From Treponema sp. (GTDB lineage: Bacteria > Spirochaetota > Spirochaetia > Treponematales > Treponemataceae), in NCBI GenBank assembly GCA_017551705.1, contig JAFZLA010000008.1, positions 57,059-121,058 of the forward strand: a DNA stretch of 64,000 bases, written 5' to 3'. Position 1 is the stretch's first letter, and each line of letters starts with the position of its first letter. Below the pieces are notes generated by a model that saw nothing but the letters and a program-made list of their open reading frames with translations, had not been told where the DNA came from and made no database searches. Of the stretch, positions 24,887 to 34,158 are shown piece by piece. The translations under genes were made by a program, and so were the position numbers.

Positions 24887-25762
24887 TTACTTTTTAAACC
24901 CCAAAAACTTTTTAAGGAAATTTGAGACTCCTTCGTTGTCAGGCGCCTCGGTTTTTTCGATTCTGCCCACAATATGCTTTACGCAAATGGCCGGCTTTGA
25001 TTGGGGGGCAACCACGATAAAGGGCTTTTGCCTGATGACCGAGTTTTGGACCGTCGGATCCTCGTAAACAAAGCCGACATAGTTGACCTTGTAGTTTAGG
25101 AACTGGCCGACGATGCTGATGATGCGGTCTGCGATTCTCTTTCCTTCGTCGGCGGAATGGACGCGATTGACCAAAAGCTGGATGTTAATCTCGCGGTCTT
25201 CGATTTCGGTAGTGATGATTTTAATCATTCCGTACGCGTCTGTGATGGCAGTCGGCTCGGGAGTTGTGACGACGTAAACCTCGTCGCTGGCGGCCACAAA
25301 AGAAAGAACGTTGTTGGAGATTCCCGCTCCCGTGTCTATGATGATGATGTCCGCATTTGAAAGCGAAGAGAACTGGGTGGCAAAGTAATCCAACTCGTCC
25401 TTGCTGAGGTTGGCGATTTTAGAAAAGCCGTTGGCGCCGGCGATGAACTTGATTCCGTATTCAGAATCCAAGATAATCTCTTGCATCGTCTTTTGCTTGT
25501 TGATTACTTGGAGCAAGTTGTATTTTGGAACAACGCTAAGCAAAACGTTTACGTTGGCCATTCCCAAGTCGCCGTCAATCAAGATGACTTTCTTGCCAAG
25601 CTGCGCGTAGGCGATGGCCATGTTCACGGCCAGGTTGGACTTTCCCACTCCGCCTTTGCCGCTGGTTATGGCGATTACGCGGGTCTTGTGAACGTCGCGA
25701 GGCTTGGCTTGGTCGGAACCGCCCTTCATAATTTCTCTAAGTTCGCTAATCTGGTCTTCCAT
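24887..25762 (-). CDS. flhG: FlhG/YlxH-type MinD-like ATPase for flagellar number control
   Basis: FlhG is a ParA/MinD ATPase that controls flagellar number and works with FlhF. From the ATG at 25762 the 291-residue protein has the deviant Walker [15 protein letters not shown], then [26 protein letters not shown] and [17 protein letters not shown] lies nine bases upstream of this ATG. An earlier TTG at 25777 would overlap flhF and the ribosome-binding site. The N-terminal helix [12 protein letters not shown] may contact FlhF. Confidence 0.93.
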   Translation of the reverse strand: MEDQISELREIMKGGSDQAKPRDVHKTRVIAITSGKGGVGKSNLAVNMAIAYAQLGKKVILIDGDLGMANVNVLLSVVPKYNLLQVINKQKTMQEIILDSEYGIKFIAGANGFSKIANLSKDELDYFATQFSSLSNADIIIIDTGAGISNNVLSFVAASDEVYVVTTPEPTAITDAYGMIKIITTEIEDREINIQLLVNRVHSADEGKRIADRIISIVGQFLNYKVNYVGFVYEDPTVQNSVIRQKPFIVVAPQSKPAICVKHIVGRIEKTEAPDNEGVSNFLKKFLGFKK

Positions 25763-25763
25763 T

Positions 25764-26990
25764 TTATTTTTCTCCAAATTTTTCTTCGATATGAATTCTG
25801 TCCACAGTGAATCCTGAGAGACGAATCAAAAAGTCAACAACTCCGGCGCGCTGAATGTTCCGCGAAATATGCTGTCCGTCAGTCCAGTAAGAAATCGCTT
25901 TTCGCTTTTCGTTCAACACGCTTATTATATTGCCCAAGCGCGTCGTTTCGTCGCACTTGGTGACAATCACAGAAGTATAGCCAAAAGGCTCGTAGTTTTG
26001 CATTATGTTCTTTATGTCGCGCGCCTTTGTGGAGGCGGCGATGGCAAGATAAACGTCGGGATGCAAGCCGTCCACGCTTAGCGTGCTCTTTAGCTTGGCT
26101 ATGTTTTCGGAGTCGTTGGGACTGTAGCCCGACGTGTCGATGTAAATTACGTCGTTGTCGGCCTTTATCGAATCAAAAATCGACTTTAGGTCTTCGGCGT
26201 TCTCGGCCTTGTGAACCTGCAATTCCAAAACCTCTCCAAAAGTTTGCAGCTGCTGTTCCGCGCCGATTCTTGTTTTGTCAATTGTTATGAGCGAAATGGA
26301 AAGCGGAGCCGCGTTTGGATTTTTCTTTCCAAGCATGACGTTTTGCGCGGCAAGCTTTCCTATGGTCGTGGTCTTGCCAACGCCGGTGGGTCCTACAATC
26401 ACCACAACGCGCGGCGGCCTTGAATGCTTGGGACGCGCGATTTCTATGGACTCGCCTATCCAATCGACAACCTGCCGCTCCACTTTATGAAAGTCGTTAA
26501 GGTCGTCAAGCGAAAATTCTTTTTTGAGCCGCGCGGTTATTCCCAAAATAAAGTCGCGGGAAAACTCGTTGTCGTCAAGCATCTCTTCAATGCGTTCGAT
26601 TGACTCAATGCGCTCTTCGCCGGAGCCGCGAGGAATCTTTTGCATTGCGTTGGCGATTTCGTTGACTTTGGCGCTGATTTCGCTGATTTGGATTTCGGTC
26701 TTTGACTTTCCGCCTGTGGCGCGGCGCAATATTTCTTCGCGAATCAAGCGCTGGCTTTCGTCCTCGCTTTCGTAAGCGGAAACCTTTTCTGAGCGGCGGG
26801 TTACGACATAAGTGACTTTGACAGCCGGCTTTTGGAACATGCCAAAGGGGCCGAATTTTTGAGTGGTGTTCTTGCGCTCAGTAATTTCGTAGTCAGTTCC
26901 GTAAAGCTTTGACAAGCGGTCGCGGCAATCGTCTATAGTGTCCGCCGTAAGATACAGGTATTCTTGCTTTCTGTCTTCTGGAAGCATCAC
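25764..26990 (-). CDS. flhF: FlhF, SRP-type GTPase for flagellar placement
   Basis: FlhF is a signal-recognition-particle-like GTPase that marks the site of flagellar assembly; in spirochaetes this is subpolar. The 408-residue protein has a basic N-terminal B domain ([19 protein letters not shown]) and a helical N domain. The NG GTPase carries G1 [27 protein letters not shown] and [13 protein letters not shown]. The ATG overlaps the flhA stop by four bases and flhG follows after one base. Confidence 0.95.
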   Translation of the reverse strand: MMLPEDRKQEYLYLTADTIDDCRDRLSKLYGTDYEITERKNTTQKFGPFGMFQKPAVKVTYVVTRRSEKVSAYESEDESQRLIREEILRRATGGKSKTEIQISEISAKVNEIANAMQKIPRGSGEERIESIERIEEMLDDNEFSRDFILGITARLKKEFSLDDLNDFHKVERQVVDWIGESIEIARPKHSRPPRVVVIVGPTGVGKTTTIGKLAAQNVMLGKKNPNAAPLSISLITIDKTRIGAEQQLQTFGEVLELQVHKAENAEDLKSIFDSIKADNDVIYIDTSGYSPNDSENIAKLKSTLSVDGLHPDVYLAIAASTKARDIKNIMQNYEPFGYTSVIVTKCDETTRLGNIISVLNEKRKAISYWTDGQHISRNIQRAGVVDFLIRLSGFTVDRIHIEEKFGEK

Positions 26991-29116
26991 ACTCCCCCCT
27001 CAACACTTTCTTTAATTTCGCCAAGAGTTTCAATCGTAACGCTGTTCTCGGCCGCAATAATTTCATTAATTGAAAGAACCACAATTCCCGGAAGCTCCCT
27101 TTCTGTGGAAGACTTGACCAGGGCGCGGACTTCGGCGGGACACAAGATAATCGGAACAAGGCCCCGCTCCTGCATCGAAGCGAACGCGGCGCTGACATCG
27201 CTAATCCACTTTCGTCCGTCGACAGGATCCAGCGCGACATAAGGACGCGAGCCGTCGGCCGGCAAGACTTGATGGTTGAGCAAAAGCTCCGCGTAGTTTT
27301 GCGACAAATTCATCACGCGCAGCTTGTGACTTTCGTCGGCGTATTGCAAACAAATCTGCTTTCCCAAAGCCTCGCGGACTTTTTCGGTCAAAATCCAAGG
27401 ACCCGCGCCGGGGCCCATGTTGGCGAGCGTTTCCAAAATAAGCACAATGTTTCTGATTGAAACTTGCTCGCGCAAAAGATTTTGCAAAACCTTTTCGATT
27501 TGGCCGTAAGTGAACTTGCAAGTGTCCAAAACTTCGTCAACAACGACGGCGTCGGTCTCCTTGACCTTGTCGATGATTTGCTTGACTTCCTTGCGGCCAA
27601 GTATTTCGGCCGCGTGGCTTCTAATTATTTCAGTCAAATGGGTGGCGATTACAGTCAGCGGATCCACTACCGCGTAGCCGGCCCGCTCAACGTCGGCGCG
27701 CTTGTCTTCGGGAATCCAAATGGCGGGCATTCCAAAGGCCGGGTCGCGCGTGGCCTCGCCCTTGACCTCTTCCTTTATGTCGCCGGTATTTATGGCCATG
27801 TAGTAGCCCATCTTGAGCTTGGCGCGGCCCGCTTCGATTCCGCGGATTTTGAATGTGTATTCGCTTGGATCAAGGGTCATAAAGTCGACGATTCTTATGC
27901 TGGGAACGACAAGGCCCAAGTCAAGCGCGACCTCGCGGCGAATTCTTGTGACGCGCTCCAAAAGCTTGGCGCCCTTTTCGTTGTCGACAAGAGGAATCAA
28001 AGCGTAGCCAATTTCGAGCAAGAGCGGGTCAAGCGGAACGACAGGCGAAACGTCGGAAGGATTTTGTCCCGTCTGCGTCTTTCCTGCGGCGGCGTCTTCG
28101 GCCTGCTTTTTAGCGAGCTCTTGCGCGGCGTTGTTTCTTTGCATCCTTATTCCCGCAAAGACGCTTATCGCTCCAAGCGGAACCAAAACATACCAAGGCA
28201 TTCCGGGCAATATGCCAAGAACGGCGATGGCCGCTCCTGCGATGATGTATGTGTGGCCAGACTGCGTAAACTGCTTTTTTAGGTTTTCGCTTAGGTCCAC
28301 GTCGGAATTGCTGGCCGTTACCAACATGCCGGTCGCGAACGAAAGCAAGAGAGACGGAATCTGGCTTAGAAGGCCGTCGCCTATCGTAAGGCGGGTATAC
28401 GTTTCGATGGCGCTGCCAAAAAGCTCGCCGCGCAAAACCATTCCTGTAATCAAGCCGGCCACAATATTGACGACGGTGATGAAAATTCCCGCCACGACGT
28501 TTCCGCTTACAAATTTTGAGGAACCGTCCATCGCGCTAAAGAAGTCGCTTTCGTTGCGGATGTCGGCGCGTTTTTGGCGAGCCTCTTCTTCGGTTATCGC
28601 GCCAGAGTTGAGCTCTTGGTCGACGGCAAAGTTCTTTTGCGGCATCGAATCCAAGGCAAAGCGGGCGGCAACTTCGCTTACGCGCGTGGCGCCCTTTGTG
28701 ATTACGATTGTCTGGATTACAATCAAAATGATAAAGATTACCGCTCCGACAACAAGGCCGTCGCTTCCCTTGTCGCTTCCTACAACGAACGAAGAAAATG
28801 CCCTTACCATGCGGCCGTCAAAGGCGGCTCCCTTTGTCAAAATCAATCTTGTAGAAGAAACGTTTATGCCCAAACCAAAAAGGGTGACAAGCAAAATTAT
28901 TTGCGGAAAGGTCGTAAGGCGCGACGGCTTTGGCGTTGAAACAACGGTAAGCAACAACAAAACGGAAACCGAAAGGTTCATCGCCATAAAGACATCAAGA
29001 ATAACCGCAGGAAGAGGAATGATGAGCGTCAAGAATACGACAATAACGGCGATGCCGACAGGATTTCTTCCTATTACAGAGAGAGCGTTGTTCTGTTTTA
29101 TTTGCGCTTGCGCCAT
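26987..29116 (-). CDS. flhA: Flagellar export apparatus protein FlhA
   Basis: FlhA is the ring-forming export gate subunit of the flagellar type III secretion system. The 709-residue protein has an N-terminal half with eight membrane helices and the FHIPEP-family loop (SEVAARFALDSMPQKNFAVDQELNSGAITEEEARQKR). A large cytosolic C-terminal domain starts near residue 360, and the DAVVVDEVLDTCKFTYGQIEKVLQNLLREQ part lies in it. Length and motifs are standard. It lies between flhB and flhF in the usual spirochaete order. Confidence 0.97.
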   Translation of the reverse strand: MAQAQIKQNNALSVIGRNPVGIAVIVVFLTLIIPLPAVILDVFMAMNLSVSVLLLLTVVSTPKPSRLTTFPQIILLVTLFGLGINVSSTRLILTKGAAFDGRMVRAFSSFVVGSDKGSDGLVVGAVIFIILIVIQTIVITKGATRVSEVAARFALDSMPQKNFAVDQELNSGAITEEEARQKRADIRNESDFFSAMDGSSKFVSGNVVAGIFITVVNIVAGLITGMVLRGELFGSAIETYTRLTIGDGLLSQIPSLLLSFATGMLVTASNSDVDLSENLKKQFTQSGHTYIIAGAAIAVLGILPGMPWYVLVPLGAISVFAGIRMQRNNAAQELAKKQAEDAAAGKTQTGQNPSDVSPVVPLDPLLLEIGYALIPLVDNEKGAKLLERVTRIRREVALDLGLVVPSIRIVDFMTLDPSEYTFKIRGIEAGRAKLKMGYYMAINTGDIKEEVKGEATRDPAFGMPAIWIPEDKRADVERAGYAVVDPLTVIATHLTEIIRSHAAEILGRKEVKQIIDKVKETDAVVVDEVLDTCKFTYGQIEKVLQNLLREQVSIRNIVLILETLANMGPGAGPWILTEKVREALGKQICLQYADESHKLRVMNLSQNYAELLLNHQVLPADGSRPYVALDPVDGRKWISDVSAAFASMQERGLVPIILCPAEVRALVKSSTERELPGIVVLSINEIIAAENSVTIETLGEIKESVEGGV

Positions 29117-29153
29117 AAGTCCCCACCCAGGCCTTTTTTATTCTAACGTCTTG

Positions 29154-30257
29154 TCAAGACGCGTTTTTCTTAAATTTTTCCAAATGGCTATACACAATGG
29201 AAATAGCCGTAAAATAATTATCTGGTATTATAGCGCCAAGTTCGACGTCTGCATAGAGGCCGCGGGCCAAAGGCCTGTTTTCCACTATCGGAACATCATT
29301 CTCGCGCGCGATTTCTTTTATGCGCTGCGCCATAAAGTCCTCGCCTTTTGCGTTGACCATAGGAGCGTCGCTGGCCGCCGCGTCATACTTAAGCGCAACC
29401 GCAAAGTGCGTCGGGTTTGTGATGACGACGTCGCTTTCGGCGACCGCTCTAGGAATGTTTGAAGCCAACAATTGGCGCTGCGCCTGCTTGATGCGGCCCT
29501 TGACTTCGGGGTCGCCTTCCATCTCCTTAAATTCCTCTTTGACATCTTTCTTGGTCATTTTCAATGAATCCAAAAAAGTTGAGCGCTGCATAAAGTAATC
29601 AGGAATGGATATGACCAAAAAGAAAATCGCCGCAAAGAACAAAAGCTTGAAAGCGATTGAAGCGATTTTGCCAAAGGCGCCCAAAATGTTTCCGTTTTGG
29701 TGAATGATAAAAAGAAGCTCGCCCATATTGCTTCTTATTATTATAAAAGCGGCGCCAATTAAAATCGCGACTTTTGCCAAAGATTTAACTATGTTAAAGG
29801 CGCCCTGCCTTGAAAAAATTGTTTTCTTAAAATACTCTCCAAAGTGCGGAAGGATTTTTTTAAAGTCCGGCGTTATTGGCTTTAAGCTGAACATCCAGCC
29901 GCGGTTTTGAATCATGTTTCCGGCGACTCCCGCGACAAGGGCCACAATGGCAACCGGCAAAACCATCTTTAAAAAGTAGTCAAAGAAAACCGCGGCGCTA
30001 GTTCCGCTCACCGCGCTTCCTTGCGCGCTTCTTGAAAAAAAGAAAATCAAGATTTCCTCAAAATTTCTTAAAAGCCACTTTCCCAAAAGCAGCAAGGTCA
30101 AAACGGAGAACAAGAAAACAAAGGCTCCGTTCACCTCCTGGCTTTTGGCCACGCGGCCTTCTTTGCGCGCTTTTTCAAGTCTTAGGTCAGAGGCTTCCTC
30201 AGTTCTTCCCTCATCTTCGGCGGCAAACCACTGCAAGTCTATGTCTTCAAAGCTCAT
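29154..30257 (-). CDS. flhB: Flagellar export apparatus protein FlhB
   Basis: FlhB is the export-gate component that switches substrate specificity by self-cleavage. The 367-residue protein has an N-terminal segment EDEGRTEEASDLRLEKARKEG, four membrane helices, and a cytosolic domain with the autocleavage motif NPTH (VITNPTHFAVALKYD). Conserved RPLARGLY follows. The ATG overlaps the fliR stop by four bases. Confidence 0.96.
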   Translation of the reverse strand: MSFEDIDLQWFAAEDEGRTEEASDLRLEKARKEGRVAKSQEVNGAFVFLFSVLTLLLLGKWLLRNFEEILIFFFSRSAQGSAVSGTSAAVFFDYFLKMVLPVAIVALVAGVAGNMIQNRGWMFSLKPITPDFKKILPHFGEYFKKTIFSRQGAFNIVKSLAKVAILIGAAFIIIRSNMGELLFIIHQNGNILGAFGKIASIAFKLLFFAAIFFLVISIPDYFMQRSTFLDSLKMTKKDVKEEFKEMEGDPEVKGRIKQAQRQLLASNIPRAVAESDVVITNPTHFAVALKYDAAASDAPMVNAKGEDFMAQRIKEIARENDVPIVENRPLARGLYADVELGAIIPDNYFTAISIVYSHLEKFKKNAS

Positions 30258-31069
30258 ATCCTCTTGCCTCCCAAAGCCAAGAACAACTGCTCCAAACGGG
30301 CAAAGCCGCCGTCAAAGCATCTCGAAAAAGCGTCTATCAAACTGGGCATCAATGCCGTCAAAACAAAGAACGAAGTCAAAAGCATTACAGGGAAGCCTTC
30401 GCTCAAAAGGTTCATCTGCGGCGCGGCCTTTGACAAGATGCCGGTCGAAATAGTGATCAACATCAAGGTTCCGATTATCGGAAGCGAAATGACAAGCGCG
30501 TTGGCAAAAAGCTCGGTCAAGCCCCGCATGAAAAATCTTGGCAAAACCGCGCCGCCGGCCATGTCGTTTACAATAGAAAAAGCGCTTAAAGTCTTAAAGC
30601 TGGCGACCAAGCCGCCCAAAAAAAGTTTTTGGAAAAGGCGGCTTTGCATAAAGATCAACAATGCGATCAAGTTTAGGTATTGGCCCATAAGGGGGTTCTC
30701 GACCTGGCTAAGCGCGTCGTAAACTTCGCTGGCCGAAAAACCCATCTGGAAGGCAAAGAACTGGCCGGCCGTGCTAAAGGCCGAAAATATTATCGAAATG
30801 TAAAAGCCCGTTATGACGCCAAGCAAGGCCTCTCCGGCCAAAAGCATTATGAATTGCGCCGTGAAAGTTTGATTCGGCAAGAGATAATTTGAGTAGGCGG
30901 AATAGTCGACTTGCCCGATTATGTTAAAGGCCAAAAAGCCGGCCAAGGCGACGCGGGCCGCGCTGTGAATGTTCCGCATGCTAAAAAGAGGAAGCGTCAT
31001 CAAAAGCGAGAAACATCTTACAGCCGCTAGCAGGAACACAGGAGCCTGCGCCAAAACTTGGTCCAACAA
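30254..31069 (-). CDS. fliR: Flagellar export apparatus protein FliR
   Basis: FliR forms the export gate with FliP and FliQ. The 271-residue, strongly hydrophobic protein has the family features: RCFSLLMTLPLFSMRNIHSAARVALAGFLAFN near the N-terminus, GFYISIIFSAFSTAGQFFAFQMGFSASEVYDAL in the middle, and a C-terminal PQMNLLSEGFPVMLLTSFFV with the conserved PQ. It follows fliQ by 13 bases and overlaps flhB. Confidence 0.95.
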   Translation of the reverse strand: MLDQVLAQAPVFLLAAVRCFSLLMTLPLFSMRNIHSAARVALAGFLAFNIIGQVDYSAYSNYLLPNQTFTAQFIMLLAGEALLGVITGFYISIIFSAFSTAGQFFAFQMGFSASEVYDALSQVENPLMGQYLNLIALLIFMQSRLFQKLFLGGLVASFKTLSAFSIVNDMAGGAVLPRFFMRGLTELFANALVISLPIIGTLMLITISTGILSKAAPQMNLLSEGFPVMLLTSFFVLTALMPSLIDAFSRCFDGGFARLEQLFLALGGKRI

Positions 31070-31082
31070 AAACTATTCTCTC

Positions 31083-31346
31083 CTACAACCTTGGAATTGT
31101 CCTAAAAAGCATTATCGCGTAATCCCTCAATTCCGCGAACATCCAGCCGCCCAAAAGCGCCAGCACTGCCAATATCGTCAGCATCTTTGGCAAAAAAGTC
31201 AAAGTCTGTTCTTGTATCGAAGTGGTCGCTTGAAAAATCGCGACAACCAAGCCTACAATCAGGGCCGCGCCCAATACGGGAGCGATCAAAATAAAAACCT
31301 GCATGATTCCCGCGCGCATAAGATTTGTAATTTGCCCTACGTCCAT
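31083..31346 (-). CDS. fliQ: Flagellar export apparatus protein FliQ
   Basis: FliQ is a two-helix export gate subunit. The 87-residue protein fits the family: two hydrophobic helices, with PVLGAALIVGLVVAIFQATTSIQEQTLTFLPKM between and along them, which is the most conserved stretch. It lies three bases after fliP. Confidence 0.95.
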   Translation of the reverse strand: MDVGQITNLMRAGIMQVFILIAPVLGAALIVGLVVAIFQATTSIQEQTLTFLPKMLTILAVLALLGGWMFAELRDYAIMLFRTIPRL

Positions 31347-31349
31347 ACG

Positions 31350-32219
31350 CTACCTCAACACCGAATAGAAAAGCTGCTGGGTCAAAAGGCCCCATCCATC
31401 AACCAAAACAAAAAGCATCAACTTGAAGGGCATCGAAATTTGCACAGGCGGAAGCATCATCATTCCCATGCTCATCAAAATACTGGCCACAACCATGTCT
31501 ATTATTATGAACGGAATGTACAAGTAAATGCCGATTTTAAAGGCCGCCGTAAGCTCGTGCAAAATGTAAGAGGGAACCAAAACATAAGTCGGAACGTCGT
31601 CAAGAGTGTCGGGCTTGTCAAGGCCGCGCATATTCATGAACATCTTGATGTAGCTGGTGTCGTCCGACATTTGCGAGAACATAAAGTATCGGATCGGCTT
31701 TTGCGCGCCGTCAAAGGCGGCCTCGAGGCCTATTTGGCCGTCACGCATCGGCTTGAAGGCATTGTCATAAATATTGGTGAACGTTGGCCACATGACAAAG
31801 AGGGTCATAAAAAAGGCGATTCCGTTCAAGACGCTTGTGGGAGGAACTTGCTGCAACGAAAGCGCGCGCTTGATAAAGTCAAGCACGATCGAAAAGCGCA
31901 AAAAGCAAGTCAGCAAAATCAAAAGGCTTGGCGCCAGCGTCAAGAGCGTAAGCATTATCAAAAGCTGCACGCTAAAGGCCACTTCCTGGCCGTTCTCGGG
32001 CCGCCTGATGTTTATGTCAACATTGGGTATTTGAACAGGATTGACGTTGCCCTGCATTTGCATGGTTCCGCGGGTGGAACCTTGCGGAAAGTTAGGGTCG
32101 TCCACAGCCCTTCCCGCAGCCTGCGACGAAACAGGAAAGACGCAAAGAAGGCTTACAAAAGCAAAAAGAGCCAGGCGGAGAAAATGTTTTTTGCAAAAAT
32201 TCAAGGCCTTACTTTCCAT
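31350..32219 (-). CDS. fliP: Flagellar export apparatus protein FliP
   Basis: FliP forms the pentameric core of the export gate. The 289-residue protein has a cleavable signal (LRLALFAFVSLLCVFPVSSQA). The first membrane pair contains TLAPSLLILLTCFLRFSIVLDFIKRAL, followed by NGIAFFMTLFVMWPTF and the C-terminal IGIYLYIPFIIIDMVVASILMSMGMMMLPP. All are FliP signatures. Its start overlaps the fliO stop by eleven bases. Confidence 0.96.
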   Translation of the reverse strand: MESKALNFCKKHFLRLALFAFVSLLCVFPVSSQAAGRAVDDPNFPQGSTRGTMQMQGNVNPVQIPNVDINIRRPENGQEVAFSVQLLIMLTLLTLAPSLLILLTCFLRFSIVLDFIKRALSLQQVPPTSVLNGIAFFMTLFVMWPTFTNIYDNAFKPMRDGQIGLEAAFDGAQKPIRYFMFSQMSDDTSYIKMFMNMRGLDKPDTLDDVPTYVLVPSYILHELTAAFKIGIYLYIPFIIIDMVVASILMSMGMMMLPPVQISMPFKLMLFVLVDGWGLLTQQLFYSVLR

Positions 32220-32859
32220 TCTTAAACTTCTCTTTTTGCTTGTTGAAGAATTCGGCGATGGACTTGGAGGCGTTTCGTTCGCCTTCGGTGGCGCCAGGAT
32301 TTTTTGGATTCAAGAATAACGAAAGCACGTCGCTAAAGTTTCGGGCGCGCGCCGCGTTTTGGTTTCTGTCGGCGTTGAGGTTCATCGCGTCGACCAATTC
32401 CTTGTCGTCGATTTCGCCAAGCAAGTCGATGGAATTGTCTGTGACGCCAATCAAGTACGCCTTTTCCAAAAGCGTCACGATTTGAACGGTCTTTCCGGGA
32501 GCGACTGTGACTTGCGCCACCTTGCGCAAAAATGTGTCGTCGTCAGCCACGTTCCCGCCCATTTTTCTGCGCATGAAGTTCATCACAAAATAAATGCAAA
32601 CGACAACGACTATAAGAACAAAGACCATTCTAAAGAAAACCCAAACAGTCGAAACGGAACGGGGACGGTCCGCCGAGGCCGTAGGGCCGGAAACAGGCGC
32701 GTCGTCAATGCGCAAAGTTGTTTCGTCAGGCAAAGACTGGGCCGAAATCGTGGACTGGGAGACGCCTGCGTCGCCCGAAGAATTGTCCTGCGAATAAGCA
32801 AGGCCTATGAAAAGAGAAAAAGCGCAAACAAACGCCAATGTGATTTTTGAGAATTTCAA
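32209..32859 (-). CDS. fliO: Flagellar biosynthesis protein FliO
   Basis: FliO is a poorly conserved membrane protein that stabilises FliP during gate assembly. The product (about 216 residues from the TTG at 32859) has a signal-like N-terminus (ITLAFVCAFSLFIGLAYS). A membrane helix (VFFRMVFVLIVVVVCIYFVM) follows, then the FliO core VTVAPGKTVQIVTLLEKAYLIGVTDNSIDLLGEI. The TTG start is preferred because GGGAGG lies directly upstream; an in-frame GTG at 32871 would consume that site. The identity rests on position between fliN and fliP and on the core motif. Confidence 0.88.
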   Translation of the reverse strand: MKFSKITLAFVCAFSLFIGLAYSQDNSSGDAGVSQSTISAQSLPDETTLRIDDAPVSGPTASADRPRSVSTVWVFFRMVFVLIVVVVCIYFVMNFMRRKMGGNVADDDTFLRKVAQVTVAPGKTVQIVTLLEKAYLIGVTDNSIDLLGEIDDKELVDAMNLNADRNQNAARARNFSDVLSLFLNPKNPGATEGERNASKSIAEFFNKQKEKFKNGK

Positions 32860-32877
32860 ATTTCCTCCCACCCAAAG

Positions 32878-32977
32878 CGGCCCCCCTCAGGCCGTTTTCA
32901 TTGCGGCGCGACAATTTTTTTCGCGCCGCAAAAGGAACGTGTCAAGGCTTTAAGCGCAAGCGCGCCTTGACCGTTCC
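32878..32977 (-). other. Three successive hairpins between fliN and fliO
   Basis: Hairpin A pairs GGAACG and TCAAGGC (32934-32948) with GCCTTGA and CGTTCC (32964-32977) and begins at the fliN stop codon. Hairpin B is a perfect 11-bp stem, TTGCGGCGCGA (32901-32911) with TCGCGCCGCAA (32921-32931). Hairpin C pairs CGGCC (32878-32882) with GGCCG (32890-32894). They fill the 117-base gap in an otherwise tightly packed operon. No T-tract follows hairpin B or C on the minus strand; only four T residues follow hairpin A. Confidence 0.7.
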
Positions 32978-34158
32978 TATCTCAGTTCGTTGACTCGTTC
33001 TTGCGGAGAGAGAATCTCCGTGATACGAACACCGAAGTTTTCGTCGATAACTACAACTTCTCCCTTGGCAATCGGCTTGTGGTTGACCAAAATGTCAACC
33101 GGTTCGCCGGCCAGTTTGTCCAGCTCGATGATCGTTCCTTCGCCAAAGCCCAAGATTTCCTTTATCGGCTTTTTTGTGCGGCCAAGCTCTACGGTCATCT
33201 CCATGAAAACGTCCATCAAAAGACCGATGTTTCCCTGGTCTGACGGAGCGCCGCCGCCCATTAAATTTGGATACTGCAAAGACTGAACGTTGGGAGGAGT
33301 TCCCATCATTCCGCCCATCGGCATACCGCCCATTGGAGCCATTCCGCCCATCGGCATTCCCCCCATTTGCATTCCGCCCATCGGAGCCATTCCGCCCATC
33401 GGGGCGCCCATTCCGCCCATCGCGCCGCCCATAGGAGCGCCTGAGGCCATTCCGCCAAGAGAAGCCATGTCAGCGGCGTTAAGAGAACCGCCTGCAGCGG
33501 CAGCCGTGGCGCCTCCGCCCAAAGCGACCGCCATTGACTGGGCGGGATCGCCTCCGACAGCTTCCCACAAAGTATAAGCTTGGCCGTCGATAGTCAACGG
33601 AAAAGTGAACAATGCGAAAGTGTTTTGCGGAATGCGGACCATCGCCTTAGGAACGCTGATCGATTCCGCGGGATTGCAAGCAAGGCCTGACAATTTTCCG
33701 GTCTTGTCAAGCGCTGTAATCTCGTCGTTAGTGTGTGTAGAAAGAGTTTCGTTGATGACGCTCATCGCCATGTCGTCAAGCGCGGCGTTCTCTTCCTTAT
33801 TGACAAGGCTCACCAACTTTTGCGCGCATTCGGTTGAAATTACGTAAAGGTGGTCGCCCTTGAGTCCGTTTGAAAAATCGGCGGTGGTCGCGATTACCAT
33901 CTCGGGCAACTTTGCCAAGAACTGGTCGCGGGTGGCCGCTTCGACAGAAGGATCGCCGGCCGAAACCTCAACGCCTGTCATTTGCTTTAGGTTTTCTACA
34001 AGAGGATCCTTGACTTCGCCTGCGAATTTTGTAAGAGTCGCCGCGTCTATGTTAGCCGACGGCGCGCCGGAAACTTGCCCTGACGCGTTAAGGCCGTCCA
34101 TTGGAACGCCCGAAAGCAGCGCGTCGATTTCATCTTGGGAAATTACGCCATCACTCAT
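32977..34158 (-). CDS. fliN: Flagellar motor switch protein FliN (FliY-like, long form)
   Basis: FliN/FliY is part of the C-ring that sets rotation direction. The 393-residue protein has an N-terminal CheY-binding-like peptide (SQDEIDALLSG) and a CheC/FliY-type domain (about 45-205). A linker at 237-286 is made almost entirely of Met, Gly, Pro and Ala in MGGM units. The SpoA domain (310-385) has VELGRTKKPIKEILGFGEGTIIELDKLAGEPVDILVN. The Met/Gly linker is unusual. The ATG overlaps the fliM stop by four bases. Confidence 0.93.
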   Translation of the reverse strand: MSDGVISQDEIDALLSGVPMDGLNASGQVSGAPSANIDAATLTKFAGEVKDPLVENLKQMTGVEVSAGDPSVEAATRDQFLAKLPEMVIATTADFSNGLKGDHLYVISTECAQKLVSLVNKEENAALDDMAMSVINETLSTHTNDEITALDKTGKLSGLACNPAESISVPKAMVRIPQNTFALFTFPLTIDGQAYTLWEAVGGDPAQSMAVALGGGATAAAAGGSLNAADMASLGGMASGAPMGGAMGGMGAPMGGMAPMGGMQMGGMPMGGMAPMGGMPMGGMMGTPPNVQSLQYPNLMGGGAPSDQGNIGLLMDVFMEMTVELGRTKKPIKEILGFGEGTIIELDKLAGEPVDILVNHKPIAKGEVVVIDENFGVRITEILSPQERVNELR

